From assembly GCA_022561635.1 (NCBI GenBank), contig JADFQV010000011.1:1-52879 (forward strand): a stretch of DNA of 52,879 bases, written 5' to 3'. A program made the position numbers and the translations under genes. This document shows, piece by piece, positions 9,815 through 18,685 of the stretch (position 1 is the first letter of the stretch; the number at the start of each line of letters is the position of its first letter). The stretch is from Chloroflexota bacterium. GTDB taxonomy: Bacteria; Chloroflexota; Dehalococcoidia; SM23-28-2; RBG-16-64-32. The notes beneath the pieces were generated by a model. The model was not told the DNA's origin, made no database searches, and saw only the letters and a program-made list of their open reading frames with translations.

Positions 9815-10223
9815 GCGCTCGTACCTCCTCTGGTCGCCGGTCTGAGCGGGTCGCCCACCAATTGTACATAGCGCGCCAGGCGGCGAGGAAGAGGCCGGCA
9901 CCGGTGATGCCGATGGCGAAGAAGGCGGTGAAGAGCTCGCGGTCGAAGAGGAGGGCGCGGCCGCCCATGGCGAGGACGCCGGCAGCAGCCCAGATCATGA
10001 GGACGTTGGCGACGGGGTAGCGGCCCTCGGCGGCGCGGGCGCTGAAGGCGCCGAAGAAGGGGGCGATGAGGAGCCAGGCGACCGGGAACGGGAGGATGGC
10101 GCGGGCGAACGTCGTCTGGGTGAGGGCGTCTTCGTGGCTGGCGAGGCCGAGGAGGCCGAAGGCGACGAAGGCGGCGACGTCGCCGGCGACGAGGAGAGCG
10201 CGCCGCGTTGGTGCTCCGCTCAT
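9804..10223 (-). CDS. DUF3054-like membrane protein
   Basis: ALLVAGDVAAFVAFGLLGLASHE... multi-TM; resembles DUF3054 by eye. Confidence 0.7.
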   Translation of the reverse strand: MSGAPTRRALLVAGDVAAFVAFGLLGLASHEDALTQTTFARAILPFPVAWLLIAPFFGAFSARAAEGRYPVANVLMIWAAAGVLAMGGRALLFDRELFTAFFAIGITGAGLFLAAWRAMYNWWATRSDRRPEEVRAHGK

Positions 10224-10247
10224 CCTTCGAGAGCCTCAGGACGAGCG
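10217..10247. repeat. Dispersed hairpin repeat copy A (CGCTCATCCTTCGAGAGCCTCAGGACGAGCG)
   Basis: Core CCTTCGAGAGCCTCAGG recurs at several intergenic sites in this window; nested inverted complementarity. Confidence 0.85.
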
Positions 10248-10281
10248 GGACGGAACGCAGTCGCGTTGGAGATGCTCGTGA

Positions 10282-10590
10282 CTACATCTCCATCACTTCT
10301 GCGACTTTGATCGTCCCCATGTCGAGGAACGGGCATGTCTTGGCCATCTCCAGAGCAGCGTCCATGCTGTCCGCTTTGACGATGGAGAATCCCGTCAGCG
10401 GATCGGGCCCGGCATCGTCTGAAACGCCGCCGGTGGTGACGACCTTGGCCTTTCCCAGGGGAGTGCCCGGGCTGACCACGGCGTCGCCGAGACCGGCGAG
10501 CCAGGCCTGCCATTTCGCCATCCCTTCGGCGCCTTGTTCGGGGCTCTCAGGCTCACGTCCGCCGTGATAGGCGATGATGTAGTTCGGCAT
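10282..10590 (-). CDS. YCII-related / DGPF-like domain protein
   Basis: Start at MPNYIIAYHGG; GFSIVKADSMDAALEMAKTCPFLDMGTIKVAEVMEM. Confidence 0.75.
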   Translation of the reverse strand: MPNYIIAYHGGREPESPEQGAEGMAKWQAWLAGLGDAVVSPGTPLGKAKVVTTGGVSDDAGPDPLTGFSIVKADSMDAALEMAKTCPFLDMGTIKVAEVMEM

Positions 10591-10671
10591 AGACTCCTCT
10601 CCTTGCGTTGGTTGCGCCTTACCGTTAGTCACAATTTACTGCTACTTAAGCCGCCCGTTCGAATTACCGGA

Positions 10672-12327
10672 TCACGCCGAGAGCAGCTGGCGGCCGATGA
10701 CCTTGAGTTCGACGACGGGCTTGACGCCTTCGAAGATGGGGAGGACGAGGGCGTCGACGGTGTAGCGGGCGATCGGGTCCTCTTCGGAGTAGCCCCAGCC
10801 GCCGTGGATGAGCATCGCCTCCTGGCTGACCCAGACGGCGACGTCGGAGGCGAAGACCTTGCACATCGCCGCTTCGAGGTTGGCGCGCTCGTCGGACTGC
10901 ATGATGCGGGCGGCGGCGTAGGTGAGGTGGCGGCCGGCGGCGGTGTACGCGGACATGCGGCCGATCTTGTACTGGGTGAGCTGGTAGTCGGCGAGGGGCT
11001 TGCCGAACTGCTGGCGGTCGCTGGCGTAGTTGCAGGCCTTTTCGACCGAGGCCTGACTGACGCCGGTGGCGCGGGCGCCCGTCTGCAGGCGGCCGGCCGC
11101 GAAGCCGCCCATCTGCAGGTAGAAGCCGCGGCCGAGGCCGTCCTCGCCGCCAACGAGGTTCTCTGCCGGCACGAAGTAGTTGTCGATCGCCAGCGTGAAC
11201 GAGTGCATGCCGCGGTAGCCGGGGGTCGGGTTGGCGATGCCACTGATGGCGCCGCCGCCGGGCTGAGTGTGGTTGAAATCGTGGCCGTCGTACGGGTCCT
11301 TGGGGACGATGAAGAGCGAGAGGCCCTTGGCGCCGGAGCCGGCATCGCCGGTGCGGGCGAGGAGCGCGAGGATGTTGGCGCGGCCGGCAAAGGTGGCCCA
11401 GGCCTTCGCTCCGTCGATGATCCAGCCTTTGACGCCGTCGCGCTCACCGGGGGAAGCCTTGCACATGAGCGAGGCGACGTCCGAGCCGACGTCTGGCTCG
11501 GTGACGGCGATGCCCACGAGCAGCTCGCCGGCGGCGATGCGTGGGAGCCAGGTCTGGCGCTGGGCCTCGGTGCCGCCGGCGAGGAGGGCGCGGGTGAGGA
11601 TCTCGGAGCGGGTGATGAGGCTGCCGGCGACGAGGGAGATGGTCGAGAGTTCTTCGGTGAGGACGACCATCGTGAGGAGGCCCATCTCGGTGCCGCCGTA
11701 GGACTCGGGGATGGAGGAGCCGAAGAGGCCGATGGCGGCCATCTTGGCGATCAGGTCTTCGGGAAAGAGGTGGTCCTGGCGGTGCATCTCCTGGGCGATC
11801 GGGGCGACCTCCGTGCGGGCGAACTCGCGGGCGTGGTCGCGGGTCATGTTAGCGATCTCGTCGTCGAGCACGGCGGTGAATGCGCCACGGGCGTCGATGA
11901 CGCGGCGGCCAACAGCGGCGATGCGCGTGACGGACAGGCCGTTGCGGATGAGGTTTCGCGCTTCGTCGGCGGCGAGCGTCGTGGTGACGGCGTCGCCGAC
12001 GGCGAACGTGTCGGGGTCGGCCTCGACAGCGTTGCGGGCTTTGTGGAGGGCCTCGGCGGCGAAGATCAGCGCCTGTTCGTCGACGAGATCGTCGGCCTGG
12101 CCGGCGTCGGCTCGCGACTCGGCGTAAGCGGTGAGTTCAGCGGCGGCCTGGGCTTCGGTAGCGATCTGGGCGAGGCGTGAGACGTGCGCCTGATGGGCGT
12201 CGATCTCCTTGCCGCCGTTGGTCAGGCGCGCGGCGGAGGCGACGGCGCTGTCGGCGAGCTGTCGCGCAATGTCAGTGAGTGACCGCGCGGCGGTTAGGGA
12301 CTCACTGCGTGTCTCTGCGCTGGTCAT
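10672..12327 (-). CDS. mcd: Acyl-CoA dehydrogenase with long N-terminal extension, (2S)-methylsuccinyl-CoA dehydrogenase-like
   Basis: 551 aa; ACAD core (GLFGSSIPESYGGTEMG, TRSEILTRALLAGGTEAQRQTWLP, ITEPDVGSD-like AVTEPDVGSDVASL) plus ~160-aa N-terminal extension as in Mcd. Confidence 0.75.
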   Translation of the reverse strand: MTSAETRSESLTAARSLTDIARQLADSAVASAARLTNGGKEIDAHQAHVSRLAQIATEAQAAAELTAYAESRADAGQADDLVDEQALIFAAEALHKARNAVEADPDTFAVGDAVTTTLAADEARNLIRNGLSVTRIAAVGRRVIDARGAFTAVLDDEIANMTRDHAREFARTEVAPIAQEMHRQDHLFPEDLIAKMAAIGLFGSSIPESYGGTEMGLLTMVVLTEELSTISLVAGSLITRSEILTRALLAGGTEAQRQTWLPRIAAGELLVGIAVTEPDVGSDVASLMCKASPGERDGVKGWIIDGAKAWATFAGRANILALLARTGDAGSGAKGLSLFIVPKDPYDGHDFNHTQPGGGAISGIANPTPGYRGMHSFTLAIDNYFVPAENLVGGEDGLGRGFYLQMGGFAAGRLQTGARATGVSQASVEKACNYASDRQQFGKPLADYQLTQYKIGRMSAYTAAGRHLTYAAARIMQSDERANLEAAMCKVFASDVAVWVSQEAMLIHGGWGYSEEDPIARYTVDALVLPIFEGVKPVVELKVIGRQLLSA

Positions 12328-12357
12328 GGGCGGTTCCTCCGGGGTCGGGGTTGGTGC

Positions 12358-12825
12358 TCAGGCGGCAGGCGTGCCGGACTCGGCGAAGAGCTTGCGGATG
12401 CGCCTTGCCCGATAGTCGAAGATGTGCTTGAGCTGACGGGCGACGATCAGCCGGTGAGCTATCGAACCAAGAATACCGAACGGAAGCTCGTACTGCACCC
12501 GATCGCGCATGAGCGTGCGATCACCAAGGTCCTCGAAGGAGTGCTCGTGCCTCCACAGGCGATACGGCCCCTTCGCCTGAACGTCGGTGAAGCCCCGGGG
12601 CGGGTCATACTCCTCGAAGATAGTGACCCATCTGATGGGCAAGAAGAGCCACTTGATGGTGTAGGCGATGCGGAAGCCGGGCTTCACCGGCAGGTCGTCG
12701 ATCTCGCGGATGGAGAAGTCCATCGCCTTCGGGGTGAGCTTCTCGAGGTTGCGCGGATTCTCGAAGAAGGCGAAGACCTCGTCACGGGGCGCGGGGATGA
12801 TTGTTTCGCGTTCGAGAACGGGCAT
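12358..12825 (-). CDS. SRPBCC / polyketide cyclase-like ligand-binding protein
   Basis: Start MPVLERETIIPAPRDEVFAFFENPRNLEKLTP; ATGA overlap with the upstream gene. Confidence 0.88.
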   Translation of the reverse strand: MPVLERETIIPAPRDEVFAFFENPRNLEKLTPKAMDFSIREIDDLPVKPGFRIAYTIKWLFLPIRWVTIFEEYDPPRGFTDVQAKGPYRLWRHEHSFEDLGDRTLMRDRVQYELPFGILGSIAHRLIVARQLKHIFDYRARRIRKLFAESGTPAA

Positions 12826-13733
12826 CAGTCTATCTTCTGGAGGTATGTGGCGAGGCCTTCGCGAAGAGGCGTCGGCGTAAGGCCAAGCTTCTCGCTCATA
12901 TCGGCCGGGTCGGCGAGGGCGTCCATCGTAATGAAGTCGACGGCGTCCGGCGTGAGAGGTCTGCCGGGCAGCAGCTGGACGACAGACGCCAGCGCCTTCA
13001 TCACGAACTTCGGCGCGGGGAGAAGCAGGCGGCGACGGCCGACGACCCGAAGAGCCGTCTTGACGACGTCCGACATGGAGAGGACGTCCGGGCCGCCGAC
13101 TTCGAAAGTCTGGTTCGCAGCGGCCGGGTTGTCGAGGCACTCGGCGGTGGCGCGGCCAACGTCATCGATGAAGACGGGCTGCATCATTTGCTTGCCGACG
13201 GCACCGATGAGAGGGACGAACGGCTGGAAGCGCGACATGGCGAGGAAGCGGTTGAGGGCGCGATCCTCCGGGCCGTAGACCCACGACGGGCGCAGGATGG
13301 CGTAGGTGAGGCCGCTGTCGCGGACGGCCTGCTCGGCGCGCCATTTGGCCCGGAACCAGTGGTAGCCCTCGGGCGCGGCGCCGGCGGCGCTCAGGTAGAC
13401 GTATCGCTCCGCGCCGGCGGCCTGAGCGGCGGCGACGAGGTTCTCGGTGCCGCGGGCGTCGACCTCCTCGAAGGTGCGGCCCTTCCTGGGGTTCTCGATC
13501 GGTGAGTTGGGGAACTGCTGGGTGCCGATGACGGCGTCTACGCCGACCATCGCCGCCTGGAGTGAGGAGGGATCGCCCACGTCGCCTTCGCGGTACGTGA
13601 TGGCGAGGCCGGGAAAGCGATCCGCGGAACGCGCCGCGTCTCGGGTGAGGACAGCGAACTGCTGGCCCCGCCGGGCGAGCTCGCGGACGATGCCGCCGCC
13701 GACGAATCCGGTGCCGCCTGCTACGAGGATCAT
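12825..13733 (-). CDS. NAD(P)H-binding NDUFA9-like / atypical SDR protein
   Basis: MILVAGGTGFVGGGIVRELARRG; complex I NDUFA9-like subfamily appearance. Confidence 0.88.
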   Translation of the reverse strand: MILVAGGTGFVGGGIVRELARRGQQFAVLTRDAARSADRFPGLAITYREGDVGDPSSLQAAMVGVDAVIGTQQFPNSPIENPRKGRTFEEVDARGTENLVAAAQAAGAERYVYLSAAGAAPEGYHWFRAKWRAEQAVRDSGLTYAILRPSWVYGPEDRALNRFLAMSRFQPFVPLIGAVGKQMMQPVFIDDVGRATAECLDNPAAANQTFEVGGPDVLSMSDVVKTALRVVGRRRLLLPAPKFVMKALASVVQLLPGRPLTPDAVDFITMDALADPADMSEKLGLTPTPLREGLATYLQKID

Positions 13734-13851
13734 GATGGAGCCTCCTGCTTCTGCCACTCCCCCGCTGAACGCTGTTGCGACCTATTGTGGGCTTTTGTGA
13801 TGTTTTGCACAAGCGTTATGGAGTGCCCTCGCCACGTGCCATACTGGCAGC

Positions 13852-14364
13852 ATGCCGCAGGAGACGCAGACGACGACCGATGCCGGGACGCGCAACGGCT
13901 GGCTGAGGCTGGACGACGCGGGCTTGCTGGCGCAGTGCGAGGAGCACGGCTACCGGTCGAGCGGGCCCGGCGGTCAGCGCCGGAACAAGGTGGAGACGGC
14001 GGCGCGCGTTCGGCACAGGCCGAGCGGCATCGAGGCGCACGCGGCAGAGACGCGAAGGCGCGAGGACAACCGGAAGCGCGCCCTGCGACGGCTGCGGGAG
14101 CGAATCGCGATCGAAGTGAGGTCGCCGTACGAGGAGCCGCCGGAGCTGGCTACGTACCGCCGGGACAAGCGCCTGTCGATCAACGCCCGCAATCCGGCGT
14201 ACCCGGTCGTGCTGGCCGCGGTGCTGGACGCCCTGGCCGACGCGGACGGCAGCTACGCCGGCGCAGCGAAGAAGGCGGGGACGACGACGAGCCAGCTGCT
14301 GAAGTTTCTGCAGGCGGACCGGGAGGCCTGGCGATCGGTGTCGGAGGCACGCCCGAGGAAGTAA
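13852..14364 (+). CDS. Peptide-chain-release-factor-like protein with GGQ motif and C-terminal helical/HTH-like region
   Basis: SSGPGGQRRNKVETAARVRHRPSGI; C-term YAGAAKKAGTTTSQLLKFLQADREAWRSV. Confidence 0.82.
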   Translation: MPQETQTTTDAGTRNGWLRLDDAGLLAQCEEHGYRSSGPGGQRRNKVETAARVRHRPSGIEAHAAETRRREDNRKRALRRLRERIAIEVRSPYEEPPELATYRRDKRLSINARNPAYPVVLAAVLDALADADGSYAGAAKKAGTTTSQLLKFLQADREAWRSVSEARPRK

Positions 14365-14483
14365 TGTGACAAGTCGCGCGCTATCTGGCAGGATGGGGAG
14401 CAACAGAAAGCGCCCGGATCAAACCGCCCGGGCGGAAGATCGCCAGCAGGCCGGGAAACGCGACCGATGCAGGAGGTAGGCCG

Positions 14484-14720
14484 ATGCGAATGAGTGGAGT
14501 TCTCTTTGGAGTGGCGGTTGGCGCCACGCTGATGTACCTGTTCGACCCCCGCCAGGGCGTGGAACGCCGCGAAGTCTGGGGCGAGCGTCTGAAAAAGGGC
14601 CGCGAGCAGGCCCAGAGCGCCGTCGAGACCGGCCGCACGCGCGTGTCCGAGTACCGCCACCGCAACGACGACGGTGCGCTGTCGTCCGTGGCCTACAACG
14701 GCGAAACAGCCGAAGCCTAG
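14484..14720 (+). CDS. Small YtxH-like/membrane-anchored protein
   Basis: GVLFGVAVGATLMYLFDPRQGVERREVWGERLKKG. Confidence 0.6.
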   Translation: MRMSGVLFGVAVGATLMYLFDPRQGVERREVWGERLKKGREQAQSAVETGRTRVSEYRHRNDDGALSSVAYNGETAEA

Positions 14721-14732
14721 CACACCCCGGCG

Positions 14733-15014
14733 CTAGTGGCCGCGGGCGAGGAGCCAGTGGGAGTCCAGCGTGGGCCCATGCCCGGACCAGACCGCGAACT
14801 CTGCGACGAATACGTGATCGCCTGCCGATAGGCGCTCGCGGAGACGATCGCGGATCGCGGCAGCCGGCTCAGCCGTGTGGACGACGCTGGCATCGTCGCC
14901 GAGCGTGCGAATCTCCTCCTGCGGCACGATTTCGAGCAGAGCATCGCGGACGAGCGAGCAGAGGTTGCGGCTGTCGGACCAGGCGACGACGAGCTTGAGG
15001 GTGGGGTCGCTCAT
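14733..15014 (-). CDS. Hypothetical protein, 93 aa
   Basis: Start MSDPTLKLVVAW; ATGA overlap with the upstream dienelactone hydrolase. Confidence 0.6.
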   Translation of the reverse strand: MSDPTLKLVVAWSDSRNLCSLVRDALLEIVPQEEIRTLGDDASVVHTAEPAAAIRDRLRERLSAGDHVFVAEFAVWSGHGPTLDSHWLLARGH

Positions 15015-15718
15015 GCGGCCAGGTAGCGGTTGAACCAATCGATCGTGCGGCGCCAGGCGTCGCGCGTGGCCTCTTCGCGGTAGCTGGGGCGGCCTTCGTT
15101 CATGAAGCCGTGACCGGCGCCGGCGTAGCTCTGAAACTCGTGCTCCACGCCGAGGCGCGTCATCTCGGCGTCGATCTTCGCGACCTCGGTCGGGGCCGGG
15201 GCCAGATCGTCCTCGCCGAAGAGGCCGAGGACGGGACACGAGATGTCGCCGGTGAGGTCGAAAGGCGCCGGGCCGTCGCCCCAGGCGACCAGGCAGTTGC
15301 CGCCCCAGCAATCCACGGCGGCTTTGAAAGCGTCGCTCTTCGCCGCCATCAGATAGGTGACGCGGCCGCCCATGCAGTAGCCGGTGATGCCGAGGCGGGC
15401 GCCGTCGATCTCGGGCAGCGATTGCGCGTGCCCGACGGCGGCGTTGACGTCGGCGGCTACGGTGTCGTCGCGCAGGCGCATCATGCGGGTCATGGGGTCG
15501 TCGGCGGAACCGGGCTCCTCGCGGTGATAGAGGTCGGGCGAGACGGCGGCGAAGCCTTCGGCGGCGAAGCGGTCGCACATGCCGCGGACGAAGTCATCGA
15601 CGCCGCCGGCGTGCTGGATGGCGATGACGCCCGGGAAAGGCCCGTCGCCATCGGGTGTGCTGACGTAGACGCGCATGTCTGCGCCGTCAACGGATACGTT
15701 GTCCCAGCGTGAGGGCAT
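15011..15718 (-). CDS. Dienelactone hydrolase family protein
   Basis: GITGYCMGGRVTYLMAA (GxCxGG), DWCWGG-like region, GHGFMNEGRP. Confidence 0.92.
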   Translation of the reverse strand: MPSRWDNVSVDGADMRVYVSTPDGDGPFPGVIAIQHAGGVDDFVRGMCDRFAAEGFAAVSPDLYHREEPGSADDPMTRMMRLRDDTVAADVNAAVGHAQSLPEIDGARLGITGYCMGGRVTYLMAAKSDAFKAAVDCWGGNCLVAWGDGPAPFDLTGDISCPVLGLFGEDDLAPAPTEVAKIDAEMTRLGVEHEFQSYAGAGHGFMNEGRPSYREEATRDAWRRTIDWFNRYLAA

Positions 15719-15742
15719 TGGGTACCTCCTTCAGTTGCCGGT

Positions 15743-15811
15743 AAGGATACCTCAGTCGGCGATGCGGGCTTTGGCGAAGTAGGCGAGGGCGAGGCGCACC
15801 TTCTCCTCGAT
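15743..15811. repeat. Direct repeat copy 1 (69 bp; duplicate of ruvA 3' end)
   Basis: 68/69 identical to 16201-16269. Confidence 0.97.
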
Positions 15812-15826
15812 CTCGGCGGCCCTCGC

Positions 15827-16168
15827 TCAGTGACTCTCGCCGAAGTATTCACTCATGCCGGCGTCTGTGGCCCCGACTCGCGGGTGAGTATGGCTTGTCG
15901 GTAGCTGCCACGTCCGGGGGTCATTTAGAACGACTTCAGCCTCTGTCGCAGAGTACGGAGCACACTCGTTCGCCTGAGGTGTGAACTCACACAGATAGAC
16001 GAGCCCTTCCGCAATCAGTCGCAACACTTCCTGCCTCACGACCTCTTCAACGGCCTCCTTGTCCGCGCCGGACAAGATCCGCTCGCAGGTGCTAACGATC
16101 TCCCACAGTGCGTGCCAGTCCTCTGTGGCAGAACTTAGGATTTCGAATGCGACTTCTTGATTGCTCAT
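15827..16168 (-). CDS. Hypothetical protein, 113 aa, lying between the ruvA-end repeats
   Basis: MSNQEVAFEILSSATEDWHALWEIVSTCERIL...; compositionally distinct from neighbours. Confidence 0.7.
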   Translation of the reverse strand: MSNQEVAFEILSSATEDWHALWEIVSTCERILSGADKEAVEEVVRQEVLRLIAEGLVYLCEFTPQANECAPYSATEAEVVLNDPRTWQLPTSHTHPRVGATDAGMSEYFGESH

Positions 16169-16200
16169 CGCAGAGTCGTATCTCCCTCCAGCGGTATAGC

Positions 16201-16269
16201 AAGGATACCTCAGTCGGCGATGCGGGCTTTGGCGAAGTAGGCGAGGGCGAGGCGCACTTTCTCCTCGAT
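16201..16269. repeat. Direct repeat copy 2 (69 bp; native 3' end of ruvA)
   Basis: 68/69 identical to 15743-15811. Confidence 0.97.
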
Positions 16270-16797
16270 GGCGGCGTCTTCGGGGAAGTCGGCGCGAGCG
16301 ACGGCGTCGGTGGCCTCGGCCTGGGAGTAGCCGAGGGCCATCAGCGCGCCGACGATCTCTTCCGACTCGACGCCGGGCGTGGTGGCAGGCGCGGCGGCGG
16401 ACGTCATCTTGTCCTTGAGCTCGACGACGACGCGGGCCGCGAGCTTCTGGCCGACGCCGGTGGCGCGGGCGAGCGAGGCGGCGTTGCCGGAGGCGATGGC
16501 GAAGGAGAGTTCGTCGGCGTCCATGACCGAGAGCAGCGCCAGGCCGACTTTGGGGCCGACGCCGGAGACGGAGGTGAGGGTCTGGAAGAGGCGGCCTTCA
16601 TGGGCGTCGAGGAAGCCGTAGAGGGTCATCGAGTCCTCGCGGACGACGAGGTGCGTGTGGAGCGTAATGTCGGAGCCGACGCTGGTGGCCGCGATAACGC
16701 TGACCGGCGCGTGGACGAGGTAGCCGACGCCGCCGACGTCGACGACGAGGCTGTCTGCGCCGAGGTCGAGGACGGTGCCGGTGAGACGGGCGATCAT
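16210..16797 (-). CDS. ruvA: Holliday junction DNA helicase RuvA
   Basis: MIARLTGTVLDLGADSLVVDVGGVGYLV; LTSVSGVGPKVGLALLS; adjacent to ruvC. Confidence 0.96.
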   Translation of the reverse strand: MIARLTGTVLDLGADSLVVDVGGVGYLVHAPVSVIAATSVGSDITLHTHLVVREDSMTLYGFLDAHEGRLFQTLTSVSGVGPKVGLALLSVMDADELSFAIASGNAASLARATGVGQKLAARVVVELKDKMTSAAAPATTPGVESEEIVGALMALGYSQAEATDAVARADFPEDAAIEEKVRLALAYFAKARIAD

Positions 16798-17348
16798 CGG
16801 CGGGACCTGGGACGGGAGCCTGCGGGAGACGGGGTGGCGGCAGCGGCGGCGACGAGAGCGTCCGCGCCGCGCTTGAGGGCGTGGCAGACGGCGACGGCGA
16901 GGGCGTCGGCGGCGTCGGCGGGCGTCGGTAGCTCGCTGAGGCCGAGGAGCGACTGCACCATCATCGCCACCTGCTCCTTGGAGCCGCGGCCGTAGGAGGT
17001 GACGAACTGCTTGACCTCGGATGGCTTGTAGAGGGTCACCGGCAGGCCGGAGCGGGCGGCGGCGAGGGTCGCGGCGGCGCGCGCTTCGCCGACGGCCACG
17101 GCGGCGCGAGTGTAGCCGAGGATGAAGTCCTCGATGGCGACTTCCCGCGGTTGGTATTCGGTGATTATGTCGAGAATGCCTTCGTGGATGCGCATGAGGC
17201 GCTCGGCATGGGGTGCCTTTGTGGGTGGGCTGATGGCGCCGAAGCCGGCGGCGGTGTGCGAGGAGCCTTCGGCGATGATGATGCCGTAGCCGGTGACGGT
17301 GAGTCCGGGGTCGATGCCGAGGATCGTGACTGGGCCTGATCCGGGCAC
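16794..17348 (-). CDS. ruvC: Crossover junction endodeoxyribonuclease RuvC
   Basis: ILGIDPGLTVTGYGII; VAIEDFILGYTRAAVAVGEARAAA; DAADALAVAVCH. Confidence 0.96.
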   Translation of the reverse strand: MPGSGPVTILGIDPGLTVTGYGIIIAEGSSHTAAGFGAISPPTKAPHAERLMRIHEGILDIITEYQPREVAIEDFILGYTRAAVAVGEARAAATLAAARSGLPVTLYKPSEVKQFVTSYGRGSKEQVAMMVQSLLGLSELPTPADAADALAVAVCHALKRGADALVAAAAATPSPAGSRPRSRR

Positions 17349-17351
17349 AGG

Positions 17352-18104
17352 CTAGGCCGCCGCGTACTCCAGAAGCGCGGCCTCCGGGAAGTCCGCGTTG
17401 GAGTAGACCTTCTGCACGTCATCGAGGTCTTCGATTGAGTCGAGGAGACGCAGCGCCTGCCTGGCGGCCGACTCGTCGAGGGGGATCATATTCGTGGGCA
17501 GCATCGAGAGCTCCGCGCTGGCGATCTTGAAGCCGCCTGCCGTGAGCTTGTCGCGCACCTCGGCCAGTTCGTTGGCGACGGTGTGGACTTCGATGATCTG
17601 GCCCTCGACCTGCACGTCTATGGCGCCGGCGTCGATGGCCAGGAGGGCGAGTTCTTCCGGATCGGCCTCCCCGGCATCGAGCGTGATCAGGCCCTTGCTC
17701 TCGAACTGCCAGGCGACGGAGCCGGACTCGCCCAGGTTGCCGCCGCCGCGGGTGAGGGCAGTGCGGAGGTCGGAGACGGAGCGGTTGCGGTTGTCGGTGA
17801 CGACTTCGACGAGGATGGCGACGCCGCCGGGGCCGTAGCCTTCGAAAGTGATCTCCTGGAGGTTGGCCGCATCGCCACTGCCAGCGCCGCGCTCGACGGC
17901 GCGTTTGATGGTGTCGGCGGGCATGTTGCCTTCCTTCGCCTTTTCGAGGGCGAGACGAAGGCGGGCGTTCATCGCCGGGTCAGCGCCGCCTTCGCGAGCA
18001 GCGACGGAGACCTCGCGGGAGAGCTTGGTGAAGAGCTGGCCGCGCTTGGCGTCAGACGCGCCCTTCTGACGCTTGATCGTGGACCAGTGAGAGTGTCCGC
18101 CCAT
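17352..18104 (-). CDS. yebC: YebC/PmpR family transcriptional regulator/translation factor
   Basis: MGGHSHWSTIKRQKGASDAKRGQLFTKLSREVSVAAREGGADPAMN. Confidence 0.96.
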   Translation of the reverse strand: MGGHSHWSTIKRQKGASDAKRGQLFTKLSREVSVAAREGGADPAMNARLRLALEKAKEGNMPADTIKRAVERGAGSGDAANLQEITFEGYGPGGVAILVEVVTDNRNRSVSDLRTALTRGGGNLGESGSVAWQFESKGLITLDAGEADPEELALLAIDAGAIDVQVEGQIIEVHTVANELAEVRDKLTAGGFKIASAELSMLPTNMIPLDESAARQALRLLDSIEDLDDVQKVYSNADFPEAALLEYAAA

Positions 18105-18140
18105 ACGTTCGGAATTGTACCGCGCTGAGAGGGTAGGCGG

Positions 18141-18656
18141 TCAAGACTTGGGCGGCGCCTGGGGCTCCGGCGTGAGGACGAAGAGCTGGATCGCGCGGTC
18201 GGTGTATGTGCGGTACTTGCCGTAGCCGGGGTAGAACTCGACGGCGGCCTGCCAGAGGCGCTCGCGCTCTTCGCCCGCGGCGATGCGAGCCGTGTACCGA
18301 CCGCTGACCTTCTTCGCCCAGACGCGGACCCGCGGGTTCGCCTTCAGGTTGAAGAACCATGCCGGGTGACGTTCGTTGCCGCCGTACGAGGCGACGATGA
18401 CCACGTTGTCGCCATCACGGAAGTAGAGGAGCGGTGTGCGGCGCTTCTTGCCTGATCTGGCGCCTTCATGCTCGATCACGAGAACCTGCTGACCGAACGT
18501 GGTCGAGAGACGGCCGTTTGTCATGGGGATCAGCCGGCGATCGATCGGCGAGGCGATCTTCATGTAGACCTGCACGACGCGCCGGCCACCGATGGCGTCG
18601 ACGATCGGCTTGAGAAATGAGGGTGTCTTGCCCTGGTCTCGTGTCTTCTCAGCCAT
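18141..18656 (-). CDS. Nitroreductase/quinone reductase family (deazaflavin-dependent-type) protein
   Basis: Start MAEKTRDQG; VLVIEHEGARSGKKRRTPLLYFRDGDNVVIVASYGGNERHPAWFFNL. Confidence 0.9.
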   Translation of the reverse strand: MAEKTRDQGKTPSFLKPIVDAIGGRRVVQVYMKIASPIDRRLIPMTNGRLSTTFGQQVLVIEHEGARSGKKRRTPLLYFRDGDNVVIVASYGGNERHPAWFFNLKANPRVRVWAKKVSGRYTARIAAGEERERLWQAAVEFYPGYGKYRTYTDRAIQLFVLTPEPQAPPKS

Positions 18657-18685
18657 TGCGCCGGTATTATGGCACAGGAGCGACG

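Noticed and set aside
10534-12180. 548-aa plus-strand ORF antisense to the acyl-CoA dehydrogenase
   Set aside because: Composition (Gly/Asp/Val/Glu rich) is the usual GC-rich antisense artefact; the minus strand has a clear ACAD.
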